A DNA stretch of 64,000 nucleotides from UBA1181 sp045639525. Lineage in GTDB: Bacteria > Bacteroidota > Bacteroidia > Bacteroidales > Paludibacteraceae. The notes below the pieces were generated by a model. The model saw nothing but the letters and a program-made list of their open reading frames with translations. It did no database searches and had not been told where the DNA came from. The stretch spans positions 3,094 to 67,093 of the forward strand of contig JAZUDI010000020.1 in NCBI GenBank assembly GCA_045639525.1, given 5' to 3'. A program made the translations under genes and the position numbers. This document shows, in pieces, positions 38,510-46,388 of this stretch; position 1 is the stretch's first letter; every line of letters begins with the position of its first letter.

Positions 38510-40039
38510 ATGAAGAAAATAACCATCATATTATTGGGTGTGGTGATGTCCATCTCCTTTTTGGGACTGATCTTCTTGCAATCGTACTATATGCGTACGA
38601 CTGCCGACATGCGCGCCGAGCAGTTCGGTGAAGCGGTGAAGCGAAGTCTGTATGAGGTGGCGCGTCTGTTGGAAGAGGAGGAGACGCTTCATTATTTGAA
38701 TAAAAATTTGACCGTCCCTTCCGCCAAGACGAAGATTACAACCAAGACCATTCCCGCTTCGTTCCACGGCGGGAACGTCGCTCCGGGACAGTTGGTGGAC
38801 ACCTCCTTCAACTCTTGCGTCAGGACACAACCGACGGTATTCATCTCCATGAAGCATGGTATGAACACTATCGAGGAGTCGTCCCGTATTATCCAGAACA
38901 AGTTGAAAGAGCGTTACCTTCAAAACCGCGCGTTGTTGGATGATATTCTGGTCCGTCTTTTGAGTGAGACCTATGTGAAGCCGATCGAACAACGTATCGA
39001 TTTTCAAAAGTTGAACGAGATCTTGGACCGCGAGTTGGACAATAATGGCGTAGGCGAGTTGGACCACTTCTTCTGTGTGGTGAACAAGGAGGGCAGTGAG
39101 ATTTACCGAAGTGGCGAGACCGACGAGGCGTTTGATCCCAAGGATTGGATTTGCTATTCGCAGCTGCTTTTCCCGAACGATCCGGCGCAAACCTCCAATC
39201 TGTTGAAGGTCTATTTCCCCGCTAAGGCGAAATATTTCGGCTCAGGCTCATTGCTGTTGATTTCGGTGATTTTCACCATTATATTGCTCTTTACCTATGT
39301 CTTCTCCGTGGTGGTCATCTCGCGTCAGAAGCAGTTGTCTGAGATGCGTACCGACTTTATGAACAATATGACGCATGAGTTGAAGACGCCGGTTTCGACC
39401 ATCTCCTTGGCGGCTCAGATGTTGAACGACGGCTCCTTCGCCAAGTCGGAGGCGATGACGAAACAGATCTCTAAGACGATCAACGATGAGACCAAGCGTT
39501 TGAGCCGACAGATCGACAAGGTGCTTCAGATGTCTATCTTCGAGAAGGAGAGCTCCGCACTCAAGTTGGAGTTGATGGACATCGACGATTTGATATTGAC
39601 CATCGCCGGTAATTTCGATATCAAGGTCCAGAAGACGGGAGGCGAGATCCAGACGGAGTTGGAGGCGGAGGATGCAGAGACGCTGGTCGATGAGATCCAC
39701 TTCACGAATATCATCTACAATTTGATGGACAATGCGGTGAAGTATAGCCAAGGGCCGTTGATCTTACGTCTCCGGACATGGAACGAGAAGAATAGGCTCT
39801 GCATCTCGATAGAGGATAACGGTATTGGTATCAAGAAGGCTAACTTGAAACGTATCTTCGACAAGTTCTACCGCGTACCGACCGGAAACGCCCATAATGT
39901 GAAGGGCTTCGGCTTGGGATTGGCCTATGTGAAGAAGGTGGTGACCGACCACAAGGGAACCATCCGTGCGGAGAGCGAGTATGGAAAGGGAACGAAATTC
40001 ATTATAGAGATTCCGATTAAAAAACAGAAAAATGATTAA
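38510..40039 (+). CDS. rprX: RprX-like sensor histidine kinase
   Basis: The 509-residue kinase has a first membrane helix (about 4-24), a periplasmic sensor domain, a second helix (about 246-271), then HisKA with the phospho-acceptor His289 in NNMTHELKTPVSTI and a HATPase_c domain with NLMDNAVKYS, DNGIGI and GFGLGLAYVKKVV. The N-terminus and overall layout resemble RprX of Bacteroides fragilis. The ATG at 38510 is used because the helix begins right after it; an in-frame TTG at 38501 lies in the promoter element. The partner response regulator starts 19 bp downstream. The signal is unknown. Confidence 0.9.
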   Translation: MKKITIILLGVVMSISFLGLIFLQSYYMRTTADMRAEQFGEAVKRSLYEVARLLEEEETLHYLNKNLTVPSAKTKITTKTIPASFHGGNVAPGQLVDTSFNSCVRTQPTVFISMKHGMNTIEESSRIIQNKLKERYLQNRALLDDILVRLLSETYVKPIEQRIDFQKLNEILDRELDNNGVGELDHFFCVVNKEGSEIYRSGETDEAFDPKDWICYSQLLFPNDPAQTSNLLKVYFPAKAKYFGSGSLLLISVIFTIILLFTYVFSVVVISRQKQLSEMRTDFMNNMTHELKTPVSTISLAAQMLNDGSFAKSEAMTKQISKTINDETKRLSRQIDKVLQMSIFEKESSALKLELMDIDDLILTIAGNFDIKVQKTGGEIQTELEAEDAETLVDEIHFTNIIYNLMDNAVKYSQGPLILRLRTWNEKNRLCISIEDNGIGIKKANLKRIFDKFYRVPTGNAHNVKGFGLGLAYVKKVVTDHKGTIRAESEYGKGTKFIIEIPIKKQKND

Positions 40040-40058
40040 TTAGGAAGGAGATTTAGAT

Positions 40059-40763
40059 ATGGATGAAAAAGTAAAGGTGCTTTTGTGTGAGGACGATGAG
40101 AACCTCGGCATGTTGTTGAAGGAGTACTTACACGCTAAAGGCTACGATGTAGATTTGAAATTGGATGGAGAAGAGGGTGGCAACGCCTTTTTCGCCGGTA
40201 AATATGATGTGTGCGTCTTTGATGTGATGATGCCTAAGAAGGATGGATTCACCTTGGCGCAAGAGATCAGACAAGTGAATGAGAAGGTGCCTATTCTCTT
40301 CTTGACCGCGAAGACCTTGAAGGAGGATATCGTGGAGGGATTCAGAATTGGTGCGGATGATTACATCACCAAACCATTCAGCATGGAGGAGTTGTTGCTT
40401 CGTATCGAGGCGATCCTTCGCCGCGTCAATGGCAAGAAGGGTGCGGCCGATCCTGTTCAGAAGTTGGGCAAGTTCACCTTTAACTCACAAAAGCAGTTGC
40501 TCACCATCGACGGCGAATCGACCAAGTTGACCACCAAGGAGTCTGAGTTGCTCGCTTTGCTTTGCGAACACAAGAATGACATCTTGGAGCGTAACCGCGC
40601 GTTGAAGACCATTTGGGTGGACGACAACTACTTCAATGCCCGAAGCATGGATGTTTACATCACAAAACTTCGTAAACTCTTGAAGGCGGATCCTCAAGTG
40701 GAGATCATCAATGTGCATGGAAAGGGATACAAGATTGTGATTCCTGAAGAGCAGGAGGATTAA
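40059..40763 (+). CDS. rprY: RprY-like OmpR-family response regulator
   Basis: The 234-residue protein has a receiver domain (CEDDEN acidic pocket, phospho-acceptor Asp55 in VCVFDVMMPKKDG, conserved FLTAK and the final KPFSMEELLLRI) and a C-terminal winged-helix OmpR/PhoB domain (LTTKESELLALLCEHKNDILERNRAL, MDVYITKLRKLLKADPQVEIINVHGKGYKI). It is expected to be phosphorylated by the kinase encoded just upstream. RprY homologues in Bacteroides and Porphyromonas affect envelope, redox and tetracycline-related genes, but targets here are unknown. A strong terminator closes the two-gene operon. Confidence 0.92.
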   Translation: MDEKVKVLLCEDDENLGMLLKEYLHAKGYDVDLKLDGEEGGNAFFAGKYDVCVFDVMMPKKDGFTLAQEIRQVNEKVPILFLTAKTLKEDIVEGFRIGADDYITKPFSMEELLLRIEAILRRVNGKKGAADPVQKLGKFTFNSQKQLLTIDGESTKLTTKESELLALLCEHKNDILERNRALKTIWVDDNYFNARSMDVYITKLRKLLKADPQVEIINVHGKGYKIVIPEEQED

Positions 40764-40796
40764 AATCTTAGGGTGAAAATTGAAACAGTAGATGGT

Positions 40797-40835
40797 CCGG
40801 AGGCGAATATTCCACATTCGTCTCCGGCTTTTTTT
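40797..40835 (+). terminator. Intrinsic terminator of the rprXY operon
   Basis: A 12-bp stem (40797-40808 with 40816-40827, one wobble) and a 7-nt loop are followed by a T run. Confidence 0.9.
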
Positions 40836-40855
40836 ATAGACTCAAATATTATGCC

Positions 40856-40863
40856 TACCTTTG
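40856..40863 (+). promoter_or_regulatory. Promoter -7 element for argC
   Basis: TACCTTTG (TAnnTTTG), 25 bp before the ATG. Confidence 0.6.
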
Positions 40864-40888
40864 TAAGGTATTAATTTATAAAACGATT

Positions 40889-41851
40889 ATGATTAAAGTT
40901 GGTATTATAGGTGGTGCCGGTTATACGGCAGGTGAGATGCTCCGCATCCTTTTGAACCACCCACAAGTAGAGATTGTTTTTGTAAACAGTAGCAGTAACG
41001 CTGGTAACAAATTGTACGATGTCCACGAAGGTCTATTCGGTGAGACCGAGATGACCTTCACCGATGAGCTTCCTTTGGATAAGATTGATGCGATGTTCAT
41101 CTGCTCCGGACATGGTGACAGCAAGAAGTTCCTTGAATCTCACGAAGTGCCTGCCAACGTGAAGATCATCGACCTTTCCCAAGACTATCGTGACGAGAGC
41201 GAAGGTTTCGTTTATGGTTTGCCTGAGGTGAACCGCGAGCGCATCAAGAAGGCTACCAAGTTGGCCAATCCTGGTTGCTTCGCCACCGCTATCCAAATCG
41301 GATTGCTCCCTTTGGCCGCCAAGGGATTGATTAAGGGTGAGGTACACACCAACGGTATCACTGGTTCCACAGGTGCGGGTGTGAAGCCAGGCGCCACTTC
41401 CCACTTCAGTTGGAGAAACAACAACATCTCCATCTACAAGGCCTTCAAGCACCAACACTTGTTGGAGATTACCCAGACCATGCGTCAACTCCAGGCTGGA
41501 TTCAACTACGACATCAACTTCTTGCCAGTGCGTGGCGATTTCCCAAGAGGAATCTTCGTTTCACAATATACCGAGTGTGATTTGGAGATCGAGGAGATCC
41601 AAAAGATCTACAAGGATTTCTACAAGGATGCGGCCTTCACCCATGTAATGGACGCCAATCCGGATTTGAAGCAGGTGGTGAATACCAACAAGGGTATTGT
41701 CCATGTCGAGAAGCATGGCAACAAGCTCTTGATCATCTCTATGATCGACAACTTGCTCAAGGGTGCCTCAGGTCAAGCCGTTCAGAACTTCAATTTGATG
41801 TTCGGACTGGAGGAGACTTGCGGATTGAAATTGAAGCCAAGCGGTTTCTAA
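40889..41851 (+). CDS. argC: N-acetyl-gamma-glutamyl-phosphate reductase
   Basis: ArgC reduces N-acetylglutamyl-phosphate to the semialdehyde with NADPH in arginine synthesis. The 320-residue enzyme has the Rossmann motif VGIIGGAGYTAGEMLRIL, the catalytic Cys130 in NPGCFATAIQIGLLPL, and GITGSTGAGVKPG with the downstream histidine-bearing KHQHLLEI segment. Some Bacteroidota use N-succinyl instead of N-acetyl intermediates, so the acyl group is uncertain. It has its own promoter and terminator. A likely partner aminotransferase gene lies 9 kb away at 50738. Confidence 0.94.
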   Translation: MIKVGIIGGAGYTAGEMLRILLNHPQVEIVFVNSSSNAGNKLYDVHEGLFGETEMTFTDELPLDKIDAMFICSGHGDSKKFLESHEVPANVKIIDLSQDYRDESEGFVYGLPEVNRERIKKATKLANPGCFATAIQIGLLPLAAKGLIKGEVHTNGITGSTGAGVKPGATSHFSWRNNNISIYKAFKHQHLLEITQTMRQLQAGFNYDINFLPVRGDFPRGIFVSQYTECDLEIEEIQKIYKDFYKDAAFTHVMDANPDLKQVVNTNKGIVHVEKHGNKLLIISMIDNLLKGASGQAVQNFNLMFGLEETCGLKLKPSGF

Positions 41852-41873
41852 GATTCCGTCAGAAAGATAGAGC

Positions 41874-41907
41874 AGAGCCTTCGCCTACGGGTGGAGGCTC
41901 TTTTTTG
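41874..41907 (+). terminator. Intrinsic terminator of argC
   Basis: The AGAGCCT/AGGCTCT stem (41874-41880 with 41895-41901) is followed by a T run. Confidence 0.85.
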
Positions 41908-41986
41908 TTTAGACTGAATACGATTGGAGAAGTTTGCAAGGGTTTATTTTCAATGTTTTAGGCATTGATTGTAATGATTATTTTGC

Positions 41987-41994
41987 TACTTTTG
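41987..41994 (+). promoter_or_regulatory. Promoter -7 element for the toxin-antitoxin pair
   Basis: TACTTTTG (TAnnTTTG) ends 10 bp before the first ATG of the antitoxin gene, leaving a leader of only a few nucleotides, or about 16 nt if the ATG at 42017 is used. Confidence 0.55.
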
Positions 41995-42004
41995 TATAAA
42001 TCAA

Positions 42005-42238
42005 ATGTTGAACACTATGGAAGATATAATTGTTTCAGTACCGACTCCTGATGCTGAGTTTGTGACCAAGTTGTTAGAGAAGATGGGATATTGCATTCGC
42101 AACAGAAGACTCAAGAGTAATAATGCGCCATCCTTCCGTGAGGTATTCGAAAAGGCCCAGCGTGAATCTTCTGATAACCATGAATGGACGTTAGAGGAGA
42201 TAAATGCCGAAATCAATGCTGCAAGACAAGGCAAATAG
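42005..42238 (+). CDS. Putative antitoxin of a PIN-type toxin-antitoxin pair
   Basis: The 77-residue product is small, charged and partly helical: a short N-terminal strand (DIIVSVPT), FVTKLLEKMGYCIRNR, and an acidic C-terminal helix EWTLEEINAEINAARQGK. It precedes the PIN-domain toxin with a 2-bp gap, the normal antitoxin-first order. I cannot assign it to a named antitoxin family. The start may be the ATG at 42017 (MEDIIVSV), which fits the promoter position better than 42005. As usual for such pairs, it probably neutralises the toxin and represses its own promoter; that is inference. Confidence 0.7.
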   Translation: MLNTMEDIIVSVPTPDAEFVTKLLEKMGYCIRNRRLKSNNAPSFREVFEKAQRESSDNHEWTLEEINAEINAARQGK

Positions 42239-42240
42239 TT

Positions 42241-42639
42241 ATGTTTGCGGTAATTGACACAAATGTCTTCGTGGCTGCATTGATCACGAAGAACCCTGAT
42301 TCTCCAACTCGTCTTGTATATGATTATATAGATTCAGGAGATATTATTCCTTTGTATAATGATGAGATAATTGCTGAATATAAGGAGGTCTTGTCAAGAC
42401 CTAAATTTAAACTCAGCCAGGAGATTGTTGATATGTTGCTACTGCTTGTTGTAGAAAACGGTATTAGCTCAGAAAGATTTGCATATTCAGAATCTATGAT
42501 AGATGAGAAAGATCGAGTGTTTTATGAAGTTTCTTTATCTGTTGAAGATTCTTTTCTTGTGACAGGTAATTTGAAACACTTCCCTTCGACCCCGAGAGTT
42601 GTGACTCCACTTCAAATTATTGAATTGTTATCAAAGTAG
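42241..42639 (+). CDS. PIN-domain toxin (putative RNase)
   Basis: The 132-residue protein is a PIN_3-type domain. The acidic residues expected to bind Mg2+ are visible: Asp in AVIDTNVFVAAL, Glu in DEIIAEYKEVLSRPKF, and Asp in SVEDSFLVTGNLKHFP. It closely resembles the 'putative toxin-antitoxin system toxin component, PIN family' proteins, which cleave RNA when freed from the antitoxin. The start at 42241 directly follows the antitoxin stop; an upstream in-frame ATG at 42184 lies inside the antitoxin gene. The pair lies between argC and the M4 peptidase in AT-rich DNA. Confidence 0.85.
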   Translation: MFAVIDTNVFVAALITKNPDSPTRLVYDYIDSGDIIPLYNDEIIAEYKEVLSRPKFKLSQEIVDMLLLLVVENGISSERFAYSESMIDEKDRVFYEVSLSVEDSFLVTGNLKHFPSTPRVVTPLQIIELLSK

Positions 42640-42710
42640 TTCTCCATATTACCGAGCCTTCGCCTTCGGGCGGAGGCTTGTCGTATATTGGTAGATGCGT
42701 GAAAAAGAAG

Positions 42711-42736
42711 AGGTGTGCCGTTTGTGAAGCACACCT
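42711..42736. terminator. Probable terminator of the M4 peptidase gene
   Basis: An AGGTGTGC/GCACACCT stem (42711-42718 with 42729-42736) lies 28 bp past the minus-strand stop and is followed on that strand by a T-rich stretch. Confidence 0.65.
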
Positions 42737-42763
42737 CCCCCCAAAGTAGAGTCAAAGTATTTG

Positions 42764-45007
42764 TTATTTATTTATTAGTACTTTCTTAGAATAGTTACCT
42801 ATACGTACAATCACAATCGTTTCATTTGTCATATCCAAGCACACCTCTCGATCTGGTGCGAGATTTATTTCATATAGTACTTTACCTTCAATAGAAACTA
42901 CTGATGCAATAGAAAGATCATTGGCTTTTATATAAAGATTTCCCTTATCTGTGTATATCATCATATCATCAGTTGATATGTTAGAGACGGCGCTATTACC
43001 ATATATTTTGTCATATTTTTCTGATCGCAGACCAACGGCACACCAGGCGTCATAGACAGATTTTTGTTGCTTCGATAATGCTCCAAATAAATCCTCCGCA
43101 GATTTCATAGACCCTTCAAGGGCATCTTCATAGGTGGCGTCTGGTGTTAAGTAAAATGTCAAGTTTCTATATGCGATTTTTACCGCATCTAAGATTCCTA
43201 TGCCATCTATGTCATATTCTTCATTGTTGTCATTCATACCCGTTCCGCCTTCTGTAAGAAGGTAAAACCAATAGTTCTGAACGCCGGAATTTGTATGTAC
43301 TCCACCATGATCTTTTGATATGTCTTCAGTGTCTTGCCAGAATTCTCCTTTGTATGTGTCTGGCATCGAACCTTCAGGAATGCTACAATCAAGATTCTCT
43401 ATCGATTCCCTTACGTCTTGGGGTAGTAAAGTAATATCATCTACCCCAAATAACTTAAAATATAGTTTTGTGATTTTTTCTTTACTTGGTAACATTGAAT
43501 TCTTGGGATCATCCATTTTTCTCATTTCGGTTGCCATAAGCATAACATCTTCTCCAATTTGCCAATTGGCTTTTGATCCAAGTGCAACCCTTTCGATTGT
43601 AGTTCCTAATATGTCCGAAAAAGATTCGTTCAGAGCACCTGATTCCCGTTCATAATTAAGGCCTCCGTTTCCATTAAAGTTTGTAACCATGTGGGTGAAT
43701 TCGTGGGCCATAACATCTAATTCTACAACTGGTCCCATCTCTACTCCATCCCCCATACCATACACCATATAGCCAATTCCATTCATGTCATAAGATGCAT
43801 AGGCATTGTTGTATTTGGGACCCACTACGCTAATAGGGTCTATAAATTGATAGATTATGGTTCCTTTATTGTTGTAGCTATTTCTGTTTAACACACTGGA
43901 ATAAAAATCCAATACTTTTTGCATACCCCAATGTGCATCTAAGGCAGGATTGGGTTTTATCGTTATTGTTCCCGATGTTTTTGTTCCTGTCCAAGAATAG
44001 ATGCCAGGGACGGTTGTGGAAATAGTAACAGCTCCTCCATAATCATCACTATCCAAATCCTCATCATAAATTTCTATGGTGGAATTCTCATCTATATGCA
44101 ACATCTTTTGTTCGAAATCCCATTGTACTGGTGGATTTAGATCTTCGTAAACAGAAGATATATAAAGAACGTCACCTTTTGAGTCTTTTATCTTTATGTA
44201 TAAATCTGGTCTTGAATCTATCAAGGAATTACCCCACCATCCTCCAGAAACATTTGTGATCTTTACGGATGTTAGAACTCCCGAAAATGTGGAAGAGGGA
44301 GACGCATACATGTCACATGCATCTCTAAATTGAGTGGCTTCTACAAAATTTGACTGGGTATTTCCTCCATATAACGTTACAATGTTTCTGTCAGTATCAT
44401 GTAGTGTATATTTCCCATTGGCTTCTACACATGATATGTCTTGCCATCCGTTATACATCGTATAAGCCTTCCCCACTATATTACTTATCTTTGACAAGAC
44501 CTTGACGGTATCTTTTGATACTGCATCCAAGAAGATACGGTTACTTTGGTCAAATACTTCTATTACTTTTTTGTAGATTATAGTACCGTTTTCATTGATA
44601 GGAACTATTTTTATCTGATCTTCGGATTTAGAAGATCTTAATGAAGTACTTGTAGCGTTTGTTTCTATCGAATTGTTAGTACCCATGACAACTCCGTTAA
44701 CGCTTCTTACAACACCTTCTTTTGAGTGAATTAATACGATATTACCATCAACAGGTAAATTTTCGTAATACTGTTGTAATGAGATGTGTCTGATATTAAT
44801 ATCATCAACTTCATCCCTTATAACCTTGAAATTCGTGTTGCCGTCAATATCAAGCCATTTATATAGAGAATCTTGGACCGATGATGTTCTTATCTTTTTG
44901 CCTACTAAATCAAAAGAAAAGTGTCCTGAAACTCCTTGGGCAACACAGTCAAAGGAGAAACATACTATCAGTAGAGCTATAGCTGTTGTTAGTTTTCTTT
45001 TTTTCAT
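42764..45007 (-). CDS. Secreted M4 (thermolysin-like) metallopeptidase with T9SS domain
   Basis: The 747-residue protein has a signal peptide (to about residue 23), an FTP/PepSY-type propeptide region, then a thermolysin catalytic domain. The zinc site is HEFTHMVTNF with the downstream NESFSDILGTTIE glutamate, and DHGGVHTNSGVQNYWFYLL carries the catalytic histidine. A beta-rich insert (about 220-345) precedes the catalytic core. The last 70 residues (YTDKGNLYIKAND to KVLINK) look like a type IX secretion sorting domain. It is an extracellular protease. It starts 99 bp after the 56-aa secreted protein gene on the same strand and has no clear promoter of its own, so both may share the structured leader. 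Confidence 0.9.
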   Translation of the reverse strand: MKKRKLTTAIALLIVCFSFDCVAQGVSGHFSFDLVGKKIRTSSVQDSLYKWLDIDGNTNFKVIRDEVDDINIRHISLQQYYENLPVDGNIVLIHSKEGVVRSVNGVVMGTNNSIETNATSTSLRSSKSEDQIKIVPINENGTIIYKKVIEVFDQSNRIFLDAVSKDTVKVLSKISNIVGKAYTMYNGWQDISCVEANGKYTLHDTDRNIVTLYGGNTQSNFVEATQFRDACDMYASPSSTFSGVLTSVKITNVSGGWWGNSLIDSRPDLYIKIKDSKGDVLYISSVYEDLNPPVQWDFEQKMLHIDENSTIEIYDEDLDSDDYGGAVTISTTVPGIYSWTGTKTSGTITIKPNPALDAHWGMQKVLDFYSSVLNRNSYNNKGTIIYQFIDPISVVGPKYNNAYASYDMNGIGYMVYGMGDGVEMGPVVELDVMAHEFTHMVTNFNGNGGLNYERESGALNESFSDILGTTIERVALGSKANWQIGEDVMLMATEMRKMDDPKNSMLPSKEKITKLYFKLFGVDDITLLPQDVRESIENLDCSIPEGSMPDTYKGEFWQDTEDISKDHGGVHTNSGVQNYWFYLLTEGGTGMNDNNEEYDIDGIGILDAVKIAYRNLTFYLTPDATYEDALEGSMKSAEDLFGALSKQQKSVYDAWCAVGLRSEKYDKIYGNSAVSNISTDDMMIYTDKGNLYIKANDLSIASVVSIEGKVLYEINLAPDREVCLDMTNETIVIVRIGNYSKKVLINK

Positions 45008-45106
45008 AATGTTTCATTTGCAAAATATTACACTTACTTGAATTTAATTCTCACTATCCTATCTACACCTCCATTGGTAAGAGAGAGGGGCGCCTCAATA
45101 TTAGGG

Positions 45107-45277
45107 TTAAATTTTCTCGTGTTCCACCACATCATATTCATTCACAGGATCGCAATCCGTAAAAATCAACAGGCCGTTGTGGCGATATACATTCGCCATC
45201 TTCACATCGCAGTCTTGTGCAAACGCGCCACCAACAGTAGCGACCAAACACACCATTAAACTAAAAATCCTTTTCAT
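45107..45277 (-). CDS. 56-residue secreted protein, unknown
   Basis: The product has a clear signal peptide (MKRIFSLMVCLVATVGGAFA) and a mature part of only 36 residues, rich in a VYRHNGLLIFTDCDPVNEYDVV stretch with two cysteines. I recognise no characterised family. A longer start upstream is rejected because the signal peptide begins at 45277. The gene has an unusually long leader (promoter element at 45577-45584) with a structured terminator at 45314-45443, which argues that expression is regulated. It may be secreted into the periplasm or exported, and precedes an M4 peptidase. Confidence 0.6.
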   Translation of the reverse strand: MKRIFSLMVCLVATVGGAFAQDCDVKMANVYRHNGLLIFTDCDPVNEYDVVEHEKI

Positions 45278-45313
45278 ACCTATAAAATTTGAGTTAATAA
45301 TCAGACATATGGG

Positions 45314-45443
45314 CATAAAAAAAGCGTGAAACTTAACTCTGTTTCCCGCTATCATAGGTATTTGGCGTAACCTGCAAGTACGAAGAAAGTAAAGTTAAGC
45401 CCACGCCATAGCGCGAGCAACCTTAACTCAATTCTCCACTTGC
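45314..45443 (-). promoter_or_regulatory. Structured leader with two alternative folds (attenuator or riboswitch candidate)
   Basis: Read on the minus strand, two folds are possible. Fold I: TGCAAGT (45437-45443) pairs with ACTTGCA (45373-45379), enclosing an AGTTAAG (45422-45428) / CTTAACT (45393-45399) hairpin. Fold II: CTTAACT instead pairs with a second AGTTAAG (45332-45338), and GCGTG (45402-45406) pairs with CACGC (45324-45328), next to a run of seven T, giving a terminator-like stem 36 bp before the start of the small secreted gene. The shared segment makes the folds mutually exclusive. No known riboswitch class was recognised. Confidence 0.5.
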
Positions 45444-45576
45444 ATTAAAATCGCCAAATTTTATGATAGAAGAACTTAAGCTAACTGCTTTTAATATATA
45501 TTTCCCAAAGAATGAACAGACCTCAGTTTTTTCTTGTCTTGCCCAATCTCTAATAATTTCGTTTATCTAATTTCCG

Positions 45577-45584
45577 CAAATGTA
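45577..45584 (-). promoter_or_regulatory. Promoter -7 element for the structured leader
   Basis: On the minus strand this reads TACATTTG (TAnnTTTG). It would give a leader of about 290 nt before the ATG at 45277. Confidence 0.5.
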
Positions 45585-45669
45585 ATAAAAATATTTCTCA
45601 ATTGGTAAATCATTGAATTTTATACCGATTGAAAACTCATTATGAAGATTATTCCCTCACAAAATGTAT

Positions 45670-45700
45670 TTTGTCTATTCCTGTGTATATAGCATATTTG
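45670..45700 (+). promoter_or_regulatory. Promoter for the multi-stem RNA candidate
   Basis: TTTG at 45670-45673, a 19-bp spacer and CATATTTG at 45693-45700 (one mismatch to TAnnTTTG) sit just before the structured region. Confidence 0.5.
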
Positions 45701-45704
45701 CCTG

Positions 45705-45875
45705 TAAGGCAATACTTGGGTAACCGATTGCATCGACGAAGGAGATGCTGTCGGTAAGGTGGCATGAGACAGATAGTGAAACCAGTTACAAAGGGAGGTG
45801 ATGCCGTCTAGTGGATGGTGCACACTGGGGCGTGTGATTAGTAGTCACTGCTGTGAGAAGGTTTTACCTCAACAT
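45705..45875 (+). ncRNA. Multi-stem noncoding RNA candidate, no known family
   Basis: The plus-strand sequence can fold into a multi-branched structure. A closing stem pairs GGTAA (45719-45723) with TTACC (45864-45868). A 12-position hairpin pairs 45723-45734 with 45744-45755, with one mismatch. A 9-bp stem pairs 45757-45765 with 45801-45809. CACAC/GTGTG pairs 45821-45825 with 45832-45836. TCAC/GTGA pairs 45845-45848 with 45853-45856. Several G-T pairs favour the plus strand as the transcribed one. A promoter lies directly upstream. No terminator is obvious. It matches no RNA family I know. Confidence 0.45.
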
Positions 45876-45880
45876 CAACA

Positions 45881-46330
45881 TTATTGAAGTTTGATTCCTT
45901 TGATTTCTTCCGCAGATAATTGGGTGATCTGAGCAATCTCTTCGATAGGATAACCTCTACGGATCATCTCTTTGGCCATCTGTATGGATTGGAACAGAAT
46001 TCCCTCTTCGCGACCTTTTTCTCGCCCCCGTTTATAACCATGTTCTTCCATGTCCATTTCGTCTTCAAGGGCTTTCATACTGGCCTCGTAAAGGTTGTAC
46101 TCCTCTTCGGAAAGGGCAGCGACTTTTGCCTTTTCTATGAGTTTGAGCAATCCTTTGTCCGCTCTTTCGTAAACAGATGAGTCGATATTTTCCATTTTGC
46201 CTAAATTTTTAAAAAGATACAACCAGATGTCCTTGGTAGTAAAATTATTCATATCCAGACGGAACTGGGGCAAAAGATATGAAAAAATTGTGATTTCTGT
46301 CCCAGAACTCAATAAGCTCGTCACGGTCAT
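45881..46330 (-). pseudogene. 5'-truncated Rpn-family nuclease gene
   Basis: Only the C-terminal portion of an Rpn/PD-(D/E)xK transposase-like protein remains: LPQFRLDMNNFTTKDIWLYLFKNLGKME, KGLLKLIEKAKVAALSEEEYNLYEASMKALEDEMDMEE, then the basic/acidic GREKGREEG tail and the closing EEIAQITQLSAEEIKGIKLQ helix. The catalytic N-terminal half is missing; upstream the frame reads into the promoter of the divergent gene. It is closely similar to the gene at 63687-64000 and more distant from the intact one at 26375. It could still be translated as a short DNA-binding tail, but nuclease activity is unlikely. Confidence 0.75.
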
Positions 46331-46380
46331 AAACGCTCGTCCTTGTCACTGGTTTTGTAAGAAACGCATTGTTTTTTTTG

Positions 46381-46388
46381 TATTTTTG
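46381..46388 (+). promoter_or_regulatory. Promoter -7 element for the phosphoethanolamine transferase gene
   Basis: TATTTTTG (TAnnTTTG), 21 bp before the ATG at 46410. Confidence 0.55.

Noticed and set aside
45331..45400. ACTTAAC ... GTTAAGC resembles the outer arms (R'' and R') of an integron attC site.
   Set aside because: The complementarity extends past the arms into GCGTG/CACGC and a T run, a third copy of the arm lies nearby, and no integrase or cassette array is present. An RNA leader explains it better.
45705..45875. Considered as a group II intron fragment or RNase P RNA.
   Set aside because: No domain V-type hairpin, no reverse-transcriptase gene and none of the conserved RNase P core sequences are present.
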